From assembly GCA_964559535.1 (NCBI GenBank), contig CAZLIC010000018.1, positions 1 to 56,540 on the forward strand: 56,540 nucleotides of DNA, written 5' to 3'. The DNA is from CAZLIC01 sp964559535 (GTDB lineage: Bacteria; Pseudomonadota; Alphaproteobacteria; Rhodobacterales; Rhodobacteraceae). The notes beneath the pieces are model-generated. The model searched no databases. It was given only the letters and a program-made list of their open reading frames with translations, and was not told the DNA's origin. A program made the translations under genes and the position numbers. Positions 1 to 7,892 of the stretch are shown piece after piece; within the stretch, counting starts at the first letter, position 1, and every line of letters starts with the position of its first letter.

Positions 1-51
<51 letters not shown>

Positions 52-67
52 CCTCTCCGTCAGCGCG

Positions 68-1318
68 TCACTGCGCGGGCTTGTACCAGCTGTCGAGCCC
101 GGCCTGCAGGCGCACGCCGGCGTCGGCGGGCGTCTCGGTGCCCTTGATGACGTTGGCCGAGGCGTTCCAGGTCTCGTTTTCCAGGTTCGGCGTGCCGCGC
201 GACAGGATCTGGTAGGTGGACCGGATCGTCGACTGGCACTTGCCGCGCCACGACACGAATTCCTGCGCCAGCGGGTCCTGCATGGCCACCGGGGTGGAGT
301 TCAGGCTGAAGAAGCCCGGCAGGCTGTTGGCATACAGGTCGGCGAATTCGGCCGAACCCACCCATTCCAGGAACACCTTCGCCGCCTCGGCATTGGCCGA
401 CTTGGCGTTCATGCCCAGCGCGATGTCGGTGTGGTCACTGATGTAGCAGGTGTCGCCCGCGGCGGCGACGGGCGGCGGGAAGGCGCCCATCTTGAACCCG
501 GCCTGCGCGTTGAAGCCCGAGATTTCCCACGACCCGGCCGGATAGACGGCGGCGCGGCCCAACGTGAACAGGTTCTGGCTGTCGGGGTAGGTCTGCGCCT
601 CGAACCCGTCGCCCAGATAGTCCTTCCAGCGCGCCAGCTGTTCGTAGGGGGCCACCCACATCGGGTCGGTCAGTTTCGAGGTGCCCGCGATCAGCGCCAG
701 ACGCCCCTCTTCGCCCTTCCAGTAGTTCGGCCCGATGTTGTTGTAGCCCATCGTGGCGGCTTCCCACTGGTCGTTGGTGCCCATCGCCATCGGGATGTAG
801 GTGCCGTCGGCCTTGATCTTGTCCAGCGCGGCAAAGAATTCGTCCTGCGTCGCGGGAACGGCGATGCCCAGCGCGTCGAAGGCGTCCTTGTTGTAGATGA
901 AGCCGTGGATCACGCTTGCCATCGGCACGCAGAAGGTGGCGCTGCCGTCATCCGTCTGCCAGGCCGATTTGGCCACCGGCGAGAAGTTGGCCATCGCGGC
1001 CAGCCCCGATAGGTCGGCCAGGTGGCCGTCGGTGTAGAGCTGCAGCGAGGCGTCGAAGGGGCGGCAGGTGATGAGGTCGCCCGCCGATCCGGCGGCGAGC
1101 TTCGAGTTCAGCGCGGCATTGTATTCGGCCGGGGCGGTGGGGGCAAAGACCACCTTGATGCCGGGGTTCTGCGCCTCGAAGGCGGGGATCAGCTTGTCCT
1201 GCCAGATCGTCAGGTCGTCGTTGCGCCAGCTTTCGATGGTCAGCGTCACATCCTGCGCAAAGGCGCCACCGGCCAGCAGCGTGCTGGTCAGAAGCGCAAG
1301 GCGGAAGGTCTTGGTCAT
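68..1318 (-). CDS. ABC transporter sugar-binding protein (extracellular solute-binding family 1)
   Basis: This is a 416-residue periplasmic solute-binding protein of the carbohydrate ABC importer type, similar in size and pattern to the family usual length of 400-450. A Sec signal peptide is visible at residues 1-21 (positively charged start, hydrophobic core, AFA-Q cleavage). The mature part has the family 1 pattern of two lobes, with conserved aromatic residues late in the sequence (SWEISGF, WNASANVIKG). A GGGAGA Shine-Dalgarno lies just upstream of the ATG, and the gene starts 27 bp after murQ on the same strand, so both are probably one operon. The permeases would lie beyond the left edge and are not seen. 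The context of murQ, nagA and a SIS deaminase suggests N-acetylglucosamine, MurNAc or a muropeptide sugar as ligand; this is inference. Confidence 0.88.
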   Translation of the reverse strand: MTKTFRLALLTSTLLAGGAFAQDVTLTIESWRNDDLTIWQDKLIPAFEAQNPGIKVVFAPTAPAEYNAALNSKLAAGSAGDLITCRPFDASLQLYTDGHLADLSGLAAMANFSPVAKSAWQTDDGSATFCVPMASVIHGFIYNKDAFDALGIAVPATQDEFFAALDKIKADGTYIPMAMGTNDQWEAATMGYNNIGPNYWKGEEGRLALIAGTSKLTDPMWVAPYEQLARWKDYLGDGFEAQTYPDSQNLFTLGRAAVYPAGSWEISGFNAQAGFKMGAFPPPVAAAGDTCYISDHTDIALGMNAKSANAEAAKVFLEWVGSAEFADLYANSLPGFFSLNSTPVAMQDPLAQEFVSWRGKCQSTIRSTYQILSRGTPNLENETWNASANVIKGTETPADAGVRLQAGLDSWYKPAQ

Positions 1319-1345
1319 TGGTCGTCTCCCTGTTGGCCGCGGCAG

Positions 1346-2239
1346 CTATGACTTTGATGCGGAAAGGGCCGGGCCAAGCACCCCTCCGCTGTCGTTCAAT
1401 GCGGCCCGCGCCACCTCGGGCGAGGCCCCGGCGGCGATCAGCACCGCCGGCTTCACCGCCCCGCCGCTGCGGGCCAGCGCATCGCGCGCGTTTTCCATGC
1501 CGCACCCCGCCAAGGATGCCACGATGCGCGCCGCGCGGTCGATCAGTTTCGCGTTGTCGGCCACCACGTTGACCATAAACCCGTCATGCACATGGCCAAG
1601 GCCGATGCCCACCAGCACCGACACCATGTTCAATGCCACCTTCTGGGCCGTGGCGGCGCCCATGCGGGTGGAGCCTGACACGACCTCGGGACCCGTCTCG
1701 ATGCACACCGGCAGGTCGGCCATGGCCAGCAGCGCCGAGCCCGGCACATTGGCAAACCCCGCAACCGTGGTGCCCGCGGCCCGGGCGAGGTGGGCGATTT
1801 CCAGCGTGTAGGGGGTGGTTCCGCTGGCCGACAGGCACAGCACGACATCGCCCTTGCCAATGCCCGCCTTTGTGAAATCGGCCTGCGCCAGCGCCGGGTC
1901 ATCCTCGACAGCGCCGGTCATGGTCAGCAGGGCGGCGGTACCGCCGGCGAACATCATGGGCGTCTGTGTGGGCGGGATACCGAAGGTGCCCAGCAGTTCG
2001 AGGCAATCGGACAGGGCCATCAGCCCCGAGGACCCGGCCCCGGCATAGGCCATCCTGCCACCGGCGCGCAGGGCGGTGGCTCCGGCTTCAGCCACCGCGG
2101 CCAGCGCGGGAATGGCGGGCCGCACCATGGCCAGCGCGGCCAGTTGCGCGTCCAGCAGATGCCCCATCGCCACGCCGCCCGGCAGGGCATGCAGGCCCCG
2201 TGACATCGGGTGGCGGGCTTCTGTGGGGCGGTCGGCCAT
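1346..2239 (-). CDS. murQ: N-acetylmuramic acid 6-phosphate etherase (MurQ-like)
   Basis: A 297-residue SIS-fold protein predicted to cleave the lactyl ether of MurNAc-6-phosphate, giving GlcNAc-6-phosphate and D-lactate in the cytoplasm. The sugar-phosphate loop GAGSSG is at residues 67-72. The two acidic residues that match the catalytic Glu83 and Glu114 of E. coli MurQ appear to be Glu81 (in DCLELLGTFG) and Glu112 (in GAVEDD), by my manual alignment from memory. The late segment VSGSTRMGAATAQK is the usual family signature. The start at 2239 is chosen because a perfect AGGAGG sits just upstream; the open frame runs 14 codons further without support. The product feeds directly into the NagA and SIS-deaminase steps encoded on the other side of the divergent promoter region. 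Confidence 0.88.
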   Translation of the reverse strand: MADRPTEARHPMSRGLHALPGGVAMGHLLDAQLAALAMVRPAIPALAAVAEAGATALRAGGRMAYAGAGSSGLMALSDCLELLGTFGIPPTQTPMMFAGGTAALLTMTGAVEDDPALAQADFTKAGIGKGDVVLCLSASGTTPYTLEIAHLARAAGTTVAGFANVPGSALLAMADLPVCIETGPEVVSGSTRMGAATAQKVALNMVSVLVGIGLGHVHDGFMVNVVADNAKLIDRAARIVASLAGCGMENARDALARSGGAVKPAVLIAAGASPEVARAALNDSGGVLGPALSASKS

Positions 2240-2263
2240 GTGATTCCTCCTGTGCCGCTGACA

Positions 2264-2280
2264 ATGCCAAAATAATACCA
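2264..2280 (+). promoter_or_regulatory. Candidate operator box 1 (ATGCCAAAATAATACCA)
   Basis: This 17-mer consists of two ATRCCA half-sites 11 bp apart. It matches box 2 at 2354-2370, read on the opposite strand, at 15 of 17 positions. It lies 25 bp upstream of murQ and overlaps a plausible leftward promoter (TTTACA at 2288-2283). The likely ligand is the GntR/UTRA protein at 3226-3990; that assignment is inferred from position. Confidence 0.5.
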
Positions 2281-2353
2281 ATTGTAAAGCCCCCTTGTGG
2301 AACTCTCATTTTATGCGTTTTCTGTGGGTGCGGTACGATGATCTCTTCCCATT

Positions 2354-2370
2354 TGGTATTGTTTTGGTAT
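2354..2370 (-). promoter_or_regulatory. Candidate operator box 2 (inverted copy of box 1)
   Basis: On the minus strand this reads ATACCAAAACAATACCA, with the same two half-sites 11 bp apart as box 1. It ends 22 bp before the ATG of the kinase gene, where bound protein would block transcription or initiation. The inverted arrangement across a divergent spacer fits one regulator controlling both arms. Confidence 0.5.
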
Positions 2371-2392
2371 CTTCTCGGCGAAGGAGATTCGC

Positions 2393-3226
2393 ATGGCGCT
2401 GTATCTGGGCATCGACGGGGGCGGGACGGGCTGCCGCGCGGCTGTGGCCGATGCGCAGGGCCGCGTTCTGGGCGCGGCCGAGGCAGGCCCCGCCAACATC
2501 GCCTCGGATCCCGCAGGGGCCGCCGCCAACATCCTGCACGCCGCGCAGGCTGCGCTTCAGGCAGCGGGCGGGGGTGATCCGGCCGGGCTGCGGGCGGGGC
2601 TCGGCCTTGCCGGGGCCAATGCTGCCGGTGCGCCGGAGCGCCTGCAGGACGCCCTTCCCTTCGCCCGCACCCGTGTGGTCACCGATGCGATCACGGCGGT
2701 GAAAGGCGCGCTTGGTTCGGCCGACGGCATTGTAGCTGCGGTGGGCACCGGATCGGTCTTTGCCGTCCAGCGCGGTGGCGCCATTCGCCAGATCGGCGGG
2801 CGCGGGCTGTTTCTGGGGGATGAGGGGTCGGGCGCCTGGATCGGCCGCGCGATCCTGTCGCGCGCGCTGCGGGCCGAAGACGGTTTCGTGCCGACCACGC
2901 CGCTGTTGCAGGCCATCACCGCCGAACTTGGCGGGCCGGATGGCGTGGTGGCCTTCTCGCTGACCGCGCGGCCTGCCGACTATGCCACCTTCGCCCCCCG
3001 CATCCTGTCCGACCCCGACCCCGCGGCGCGCGCCGTGGTGGAACAGGCCACTGCCGACGTGTGCGAATCCGTCGACGTGCTGCAGGCGGGGGCGTCGCTG
3101 CCCGTGGTTTTGCTCGGCGGCCTCGGCCCCGCCTTTGCCGCCCGGCTCTCGGGCCGCTGGCCCATCATGCCCGCCCGCGGCACCTCGCTGGACGGTGCGC
3201 TGATGCTGGCGCGCGAGGGGGACTGA
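2393..3226 (+). CDS. BadF/BadG-family sugar kinase, probable N-acetylglucosamine kinase
   Basis: A 277-residue ASKHA-fold kinase. The N-terminal phosphate-binding motif GIDGGGTGCR is at residues 6-15, and further family motifs follow: a VVTDAITAV segment near residue 97, a GTGS phosphate-2 loop and a RQIGGRG/LGDEGSG segment typical of BadF-like GlcNAc kinases. It likely phosphorylates GlcNAc (or MurNAc) brought in by the ABC importer, a needed step because no PTS gene is seen. GAAGGAG precedes the ATG. The stop codon shares one base with the start of the GntR gene. The choice between GlcNAc, GlcN and MurNAc cannot be made from sequence. Confidence 0.85.
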   Translation: MALYLGIDGGGTGCRAAVADAQGRVLGAAEAGPANIASDPAGAAANILHAAQAALQAAGGGDPAGLRAGLGLAGANAAGAPERLQDALPFARTRVVTDAITAVKGALGSADGIVAAVGTGSVFAVQRGGAIRQIGGRGLFLGDEGSGAWIGRAILSRALRAEDGFVPTTPLLQAITAELGGPDGVVAFSLTARPADYATFAPRILSDPDPAARAVVEQATADVCESVDVLQAGASLPVVLLGGLGPAFAARLSGRWPIMPARGTSLDGALMLAREGD

Positions 3227-3990
3227 TGGAGCATATCTTCTCTCCGGAAGGGCTGGACGAAACGGGGCCGCTGTACCTGCAACTACAGCGCCGCATTGCC
3301 GAGGCCATTGCGCAGCGCCGCCTGTCGCCGGGCGACAGCCTGCCGCCCGAGCGCGAGATGGCGGCGATGACGGGCTTGTCGCGCGTCACCGTGCGCAAGG
3401 CAGTGGAGGGGCTGGTCGATGCGGGGCAACTGGTGCAGCGGCGCGGTTCGGGTACCTTTGTCGCGTCGCGGGTTGAACGGCTGGAACAGGCGCTGTCGCT
3501 GCTGACCTCGTTCACCGAAGACATGGCCCGCCGCGGGCGCACGGTGGATTCGGTCTGGCTGTCGCGGGCCATCCACGCGCCGGCTCCGGAAGAAGTGATG
3601 GCGCTGGGCCTTGCCGCCGGTGACCGTGTGTCGCGGATTGAACGCGTGCGCCGGTCCGACGGCGTGCCACTGGCCATCGAACGCGCCTCGATCCCTACCT
3701 TTGCCCTGCCCGACCCTGCGGCCGTGGAAACTTCGCTGTATGCGGTGATGGAGGCGCGGGGGATGCGCCCCGTGCGCGCCGTGCAGCGCATCGCGGCGGC
3801 CAACGTCACCGCGCGGGATGCCGAGCTTCTGGGCGTGCCCGCGGGCGCCGCAGGGCTGCGCATCGAACGCATCGGCTATCTGGCCAGTGGCCGGGTCGTG
3901 GAATTCACCCGTTCGCTCTACCGGGGCGACGCCTATGACTTTGCGGTCGAGCTGAAACTCGCCCCCGACCCCGAAAGGACCACGCCATGA
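3226..3990 (+). CDS. GntR-family transcriptional regulator with UTRA domain
   Basis: A 254-residue HutC-type repressor. Residues about 10-80 form the GntR winged helix (GPLYLQLQRRI, LPPEREMAAM, LSRVTVRKAVEGL, RRGSGTFV). Residues about 95-250 form the UTRA ligand-binding domain (SRIERVRRSDGVPLAIERASIP, and the end pattern EFTRSLYRGDAYDF). NagR/DasR-type regulators of this family sense phosphorylated amino sugars such as GlcN-6-P or GlcNAc-6-P; the gene order supports that effector here but does not prove it. The start overlaps the kinase stop by one base (TGATG) and the end overlaps the SIS gene by ATGA. The two 17-bp boxes at 2264 and 2354 are its probable sites. Confidence 0.88.
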   Translation: MEHIFSPEGLDETGPLYLQLQRRIAEAIAQRRLSPGDSLPPEREMAAMTGLSRVTVRKAVEGLVDAGQLVQRRGSGTFVASRVERLEQALSLLTSFTEDMARRGRTVDSVWLSRAIHAPAPEEVMALGLAAGDRVSRIERVRRSDGVPLAIERASIPTFALPDPAAVETSLYAVMEARGMRPVRAVQRIAAANVTARDAELLGVPAGAAGLRIERIGYLASGRVVEFTRSLYRGDAYDFAVELKLAPDPERTTP

Positions 3991-5006
3991 GCCATATGTC
4001 GAACGAAGTGGCCGAAATCCCTGCGGCGGCGGCGCGGTTTCTGACCGAATCTGCGCCCGCTCTGGCCGCCGCCGCGACCGCCATGCGCGCAACCGACCCG
4101 CGGATCATCGTCACCGTGGCGCGCGGCTCGTCCGACCACGCCGCCACCTACCTGAAATACGCCGCCGAACTGATGGCGGGCGTTCCGGTGGCCTCGGTCG
4201 GCCCCTCGGTCGCCTCGGTCTACGGCCGCCCGCTGCGGCTGCAGGGTGCGGCCTGCATCGGCATCTCGCAATCGGGCCGTTCCCCCGACATCGTCGAGAT
4301 GATGCGCGCGGCGGGCGTTGGCGGCGCCTTGTCGGTGGCGGTGACCAACTTTGCCGACAGCCCGATGGCCGAGGTGTCGGCGCATTGCCTGCCCCTGAAC
4401 GCGGGTGAGGAGAAGTCGGTCGCGGCGACCAAGACGTTTGTCTGTTCGGTGGTGGCCGCGCTGGCGCTGGTGGCCGAATGGCAAGACGACGCTGACCTGC
4501 GCGCCGCCGTCCAGGGCCTGCCTTCGGCCTTTGAGCAGGCGCTGGCGATGGACTGGTCACCGCTGGCGGCCCGGCTGGTGCGGGCACAGCAGGCCTTCGT
4601 GCTGGGCCGCGGCCCGGCCTTCGCCATTGCCTGCGAGGCGGCGCTGAAACTGAAGGAAACCTGCGGCCTGCATGCCGAGGCCTATTCCGCGGCCGAGGTC
4701 CTGCACGGCCCTGCCGCCATCGTGCAGGCGCATTTCCCGGTGCTGGCACTGGCGGTTCAGGACCGCGCGCAAGCCGGCGTGGTGCAGACTGCCGAGCGGC
4801 TGGCGGGGCAGGGGGCGGATGTGTTCGTCACCGGCGCCACCGCTCAGGGCGCCACCACGCTGCCCGCCGTCACCGGCCTGCACCCGCTGGTGGCACCACT
4901 GGTGCTGGCCGTCAGCTTCTACCACTTCGTCGAACAGCTCGCCCGCCGCCGCGGCTTTGACCCCGACACGCCCGCGCACCTGCGCAAGGTGACGGAGACG
5001 GTATGA
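3987..5006 (+). CDS. nagB-II: SIS-domain glucosamine-6-phosphate deaminase (NagB-II type)
   Basis: A 339-residue protein with two SIS domains (about 30-170 and 190-330) and no glutaminase domain, so it is not GlmS. Such proteins encoded beside nagA act as alternative GlcN-6-P deaminases, converting GlcN-6-P to fructose-6-P and ammonia. Visible motifs are ARGSSDHAA and the sugar-phosphate loop GISQSGRSPDI in the first domain, the Thr/Lys segment SVAATKTF, and LKLKETCGLHAEAYSAAEVLHGP in the second. It overlaps the regulator gene by ATGA and runs into nagA with another overlap, so translation is probably coupled. Confidence 0.87.
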   Translation: MSHMSNEVAEIPAAAARFLTESAPALAAAATAMRATDPRIIVTVARGSSDHAATYLKYAAELMAGVPVASVGPSVASVYGRPLRLQGAACIGISQSGRSPDIVEMMRAAGVGGALSVAVTNFADSPMAEVSAHCLPLNAGEEKSVAATKTFVCSVVAALALVAEWQDDADLRAAVQGLPSAFEQALAMDWSPLAARLVRAQQAFVLGRGPAFAIACEAALKLKETCGLHAEAYSAAEVLHGPAAIVQAHFPVLALAVQDRAQAGVVQTAERLAGQGADVFVTGATAQGATTLPAVTGLHPLVAPLVLAVSFYHFVEQLARRRGFDPDTPAHLRKVTETV

Positions 5007-6118
5007 TGGGCCTGCGCAGCCTTGTTGGCGCCGCGGTGTTCGACGGCACAACGCTGCACCACGGCGCGGCGCTGGTGCTGCGGGGCAACCGTGTGCTGGG
5101 AATCGGCGATCCGCTGGGCGAGGTCACGCAGCTGGACGGCGGCATCCTGTGCCCGGGGTTTCTGGACCTGCAGGTGAACGGCGGCGGCGGGCTGGCCGTG
5201 AGCGGCGAGACCGACGCCGCGGCGCTGGCGGCCATCTGCGCCACCCATGCGCGTCTGGGCGCGACCGGCATCCTGCCCACGCTCATCACCGACTCGCCCG
5301 CGGCGACCGCCCGGGTGATCGGGGCGGGCATCGACGCGGCACAGGCCGGGGTGCCGGGGTTCCTGGGCCTGCACATCGAGGGGCCGCATCTGGACCCGCG
5401 CCGCAAGGGCGCCCATGATGCGGCGCTGATCCGGCCGATGGAGCCCGCCGATCTCGACTTGCTGCTGCACGCCGCGCGGCACCTGCACGCGCTGATGGTG
5501 ACGCTGGCGCCGGAATCGGCGACCCTGGCGCAGATTGCGGCACTGGCGGCGGCGGGGGCGGTCGTCAGCCTGGGCCATACCGATTGTAACGCTGCCATGG
5601 CGCAGGCCGCCATGCAGGCCGGGGCGGGCTGCGCCACGCATCTGTTCAACGCCATGTCCCAGATGGGCAACCGCGAACCCGGTCTGGTCGGCGCGGTGCT
5701 GGCCGGGGGCGGGTTTGCCGGGCTGATTGCCGATGGAATTCATGTGGATGCCATGACGATGCGGGTGGCGCTGGCGGCCAAGGCTGACGGGGTGTTCCTG
5801 GTGTCGGACTGCATGGCGCTGGCGGGCACCGACCAGGACGAGATGATGCTGGGCGGGCGACGCATCCTGCGCCGCGACGGGCGGCTGACGCTGCAGGACG
5901 GCACGCTGGCCGGGGCCGACCTGACGATTCCGCGCGCGCTGCAGGTTCTGGTGCAGGATGTGGGGGTGCCGGTGGCGCGGGCGCTGGCCATGGCCACATC
6001 GGTGCCCGCGCGGGTGCTGGGGCGCGGCGACATCGGGCATTTTGCGCCGGGGACGCGCGCAGACATTGTGCACCTGCGCGATGACCTGTCGCTGGCGCAG
6101 GTGTGGCAGGCAGCCTAG
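5003..6118 (+). CDS. nagA: N-acetylglucosamine-6-phosphate deacetylase
   Basis: A 371-residue amidohydrolase that removes acetate from GlcNAc-6-P, giving GlcN-6-P for the neighbouring deaminase. The metal and substrate motifs of the family are all visible in order: PGFLDLQVNGGGG near residue 50 (the Gln-Asn variant seen in E. coli-type NagA), HIEGPHLDP with the metal-binding Glu, SLGHTDCN and ATHLFNAM with the two His ligands, DGIHVD, and LVSDCMAL with the catalytic Asp. Length is normal for the family. Two in-frame ATGs are adjacent; 5003 overlaps the preceding stop. The 3' end overlaps the convergent metG by 4 bp. Confidence 0.95.
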   Translation: MMGLRSLVGAAVFDGTTLHHGAALVLRGNRVLGIGDPLGEVTQLDGGILCPGFLDLQVNGGGGLAVSGETDAAALAAICATHARLGATGILPTLITDSPAATARVIGAGIDAAQAGVPGFLGLHIEGPHLDPRRKGAHDAALIRPMEPADLDLLLHAARHLHALMVTLAPESATLAQIAALAAAGAVVSLGHTDCNAAMAQAAMQAGAGCATHLFNAMSQMGNREPGLVGAVLAGGGFAGLIADGIHVDAMTMRVALAAKADGVFLVSDCMALAGTDQDEMMLGGRRILRRDGRLTLQDGTLAGADLTIPRALQVLVQDVGVPVARALAMATSVPARVLGRGDIGHFAPGTRADIVHLRDDLSLAQVWQAA

Positions 6119-7833
6119 GTCCGCCGCCCGGCAAAGCGCTGTGCCCAATCCGCACGCTCTTCGTCGGTGATCTTGCGGAACAGGTTTTCCGGCACGCTGA
6201 ACGGGTGCCCGCCCGTCAGGGTACGCATTGCGTGCGGCACGTCGTCGGGCCAGGTCCAGTCGTTGCAGCCCATCGCCGTCATCATGGTTTCGGCCGCATC
6301 GGGGATGAAGGGGCGTGACAGCACGGCATAAAGCCGGATCAGGTTCATCGCCAGCCGCACGATGGCCTGCGCGCGCTCCGCGTCTGTCTTGATGGCGGTC
6401 CAGGGCGCCGCGGATTGCAGGTATTCGTTGCCCACCACCCAGATCGCCCGCAATTCAGCCGCGGCCTTGCGCACCTCCATCGCCTCCATCAGCGATTCAT
6501 AGCTGCGGATGCGGGCGCCAAGGTCGGCAATCAGTGCGGTTTCCTGCGGTCCGAAGGCACCTGCAGACGGGATTTCGGGGCCGAACTTGGCCAAAGCGAA
6601 CTTCGTGACGCGCGACACAAGGTTGCCCAAGACATCGGCAAGGTCCTTGTTCACCGAGGCCTGGAAGTTTTCCCAGGTGAACTCGCTGTCAGAGGACTCG
6701 GGGGCGTGCGACAGCAGCCACCAGCGCCAGTAGTCGGCAGGCAGGATCGACAGCGCCTGGTCCATGAACACGCCACGGCCCTGGCTGGTAGAGAATTGGC
6801 CGCCGTCATAGTTCAGGTAATTGAAGGACTTGATGTAGTCCACCAGCTTCCACGGCTCGCCCGACCCCATAATGGTGACGGGGAAGGACAGGGTGTGGAA
6901 GGGGACGTTGTCCTTGCCCATGAATTGCACATAGCGAACCTCATGGGCGCCCTCGTCGGTGCGCCACCAACGTTTCCATGCACTTTCCGAAAGCCCTTGC
7001 GCGTCGGACCATTCGTTGGCGCAGGCGATGTATTCGATGGGAGCATCGAACCAGACGTAGAAGACCTTGCCCTCCATCCCCGGCCAAGGCGCATCGCCCT
7101 TCTGCACCGGCACGCCCCAGTACAGGTCGCGCGTGATGCCGCGGTCCTGCAGCCCCTCGCCGTCATCCAGCCACTTCAGCGCGATCGAGGTGGTCAGAAC
7201 GGGCCAGTCAGTTTTCGAGGTGATCCACTCGCGCAGCTTTTCCCGCATGGCCCGCTGGCGCAGGTAAAGGTGCTTGGTTTCCCGCACCTCCAGATCGGTC
7301 GATCCGCTGATGGCCGAGCGGGGGTTGATCAGGTCGGTGGGGTCGAGCTGCTTGGTACAGTTCTCGCACTGGTCGCCGCGGGCGCGGTCGTAGCCGCAGT
7401 TCGGGCAGGTGCCCTCGATATAGCGGTCGGGCAGGAACCGACCGTCCGCGTTGGAATACATCTGCTTTTCCGAGACTTCGGCGATCAGCCCGGCATCGTC
7501 GAGCCGCGCCGCGAAATGCTGCGTCAGGCGGCGGTTCTGCGCGCTGGAGGATCGCCCGAAATGGTCGAACGACAGGCGGAAGCCGCGGGCCAGTTCGGCC
7601 TGAACGCCCCACATCCGGGCGCAGTAGTCCTCGACCTTCTCGCCCGTCTTGGCGGCGGCCAGTTCGGCCGGTGTTCCGTGTTCGTCGGTGGCACACAGGA
7701 ACAGCACCTCGTGGCCGCGGGCGCGCATGAAGCGGGCGTAGAGATCGGCGGGCAGTTGCGACCCCACGAGGTTGCCCAAGTGTTTGATCCCGTTGATGTA
7801 GGGGATTGCCGAGGTGATCAGGATGCGCGCCAT
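6115..7833 (-). CDS. metG: Methionyl-tRNA synthetase
   Basis: A 572-residue class I synthetase that charges tRNA-Met in the cytoplasm. The HIGH-type motif appears as HLGN at residues 18-21. A knuckle with CPNCG and CENC pairs about residues 140-160 is the zinc site. The second signature is degenerate: a FSTSQG stretch takes the place of KMSKS, a variant found in some MetRS lineages. The catalytic core is followed by the anticodon-binding helical domain (DLADVLGNLVSRV onward). There is no C-terminal dimer/EMAP domain. It is convergent with nagA and overlaps it by 4 bp. Its ATG is followed immediately by ARILITSAIPYING, the standard N-terminus. Confidence 0.96.
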   Translation of the reverse strand: MARILITSAIPYINGIKHLGNLVGSQLPADLYARFMRARGHEVLFLCATDEHGTPAELAAAKTGEKVEDYCARMWGVQAELARGFRLSFDHFGRSSSAQNRRLTQHFAARLDDAGLIAEVSEKQMYSNADGRFLPDRYIEGTCPNCGYDRARGDQCENCTKQLDPTDLINPRSAISGSTDLEVRETKHLYLRQRAMREKLREWITSKTDWPVLTTSIALKWLDDGEGLQDRGITRDLYWGVPVQKGDAPWPGMEGKVFYVWFDAPIEYIACANEWSDAQGLSESAWKRWWRTDEGAHEVRYVQFMGKDNVPFHTLSFPVTIMGSGEPWKLVDYIKSFNYLNYDGGQFSTSQGRGVFMDQALSILPADYWRWWLLSHAPESSDSEFTWENFQASVNKDLADVLGNLVSRVTKFALAKFGPEIPSAGAFGPQETALIADLGARIRSYESLMEAMEVRKAAAELRAIWVVGNEYLQSAAPWTAIKTDAERAQAIVRLAMNLIRLYAVLSRPFIPDAAETMMTAMGCNDWTWPDDVPHAMRTLTGGHPFSVPENLFRKITDEERADWAQRFAGRRT

Positions 7834-7892
7834 GGCCGAGATTCCCGTTGCTGCGCCGCCCAGTTAGCGCGTTGTGCGCGGCGGTGCCAGTC

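Noticed and set aside
3987..5006. Glucosamine-fructose-6-phosphate aminotransferase (GlmS)
   Set aside because: Only the two SIS domains are present, with no N-terminal glutaminase domain; the nag context fits a deaminase.
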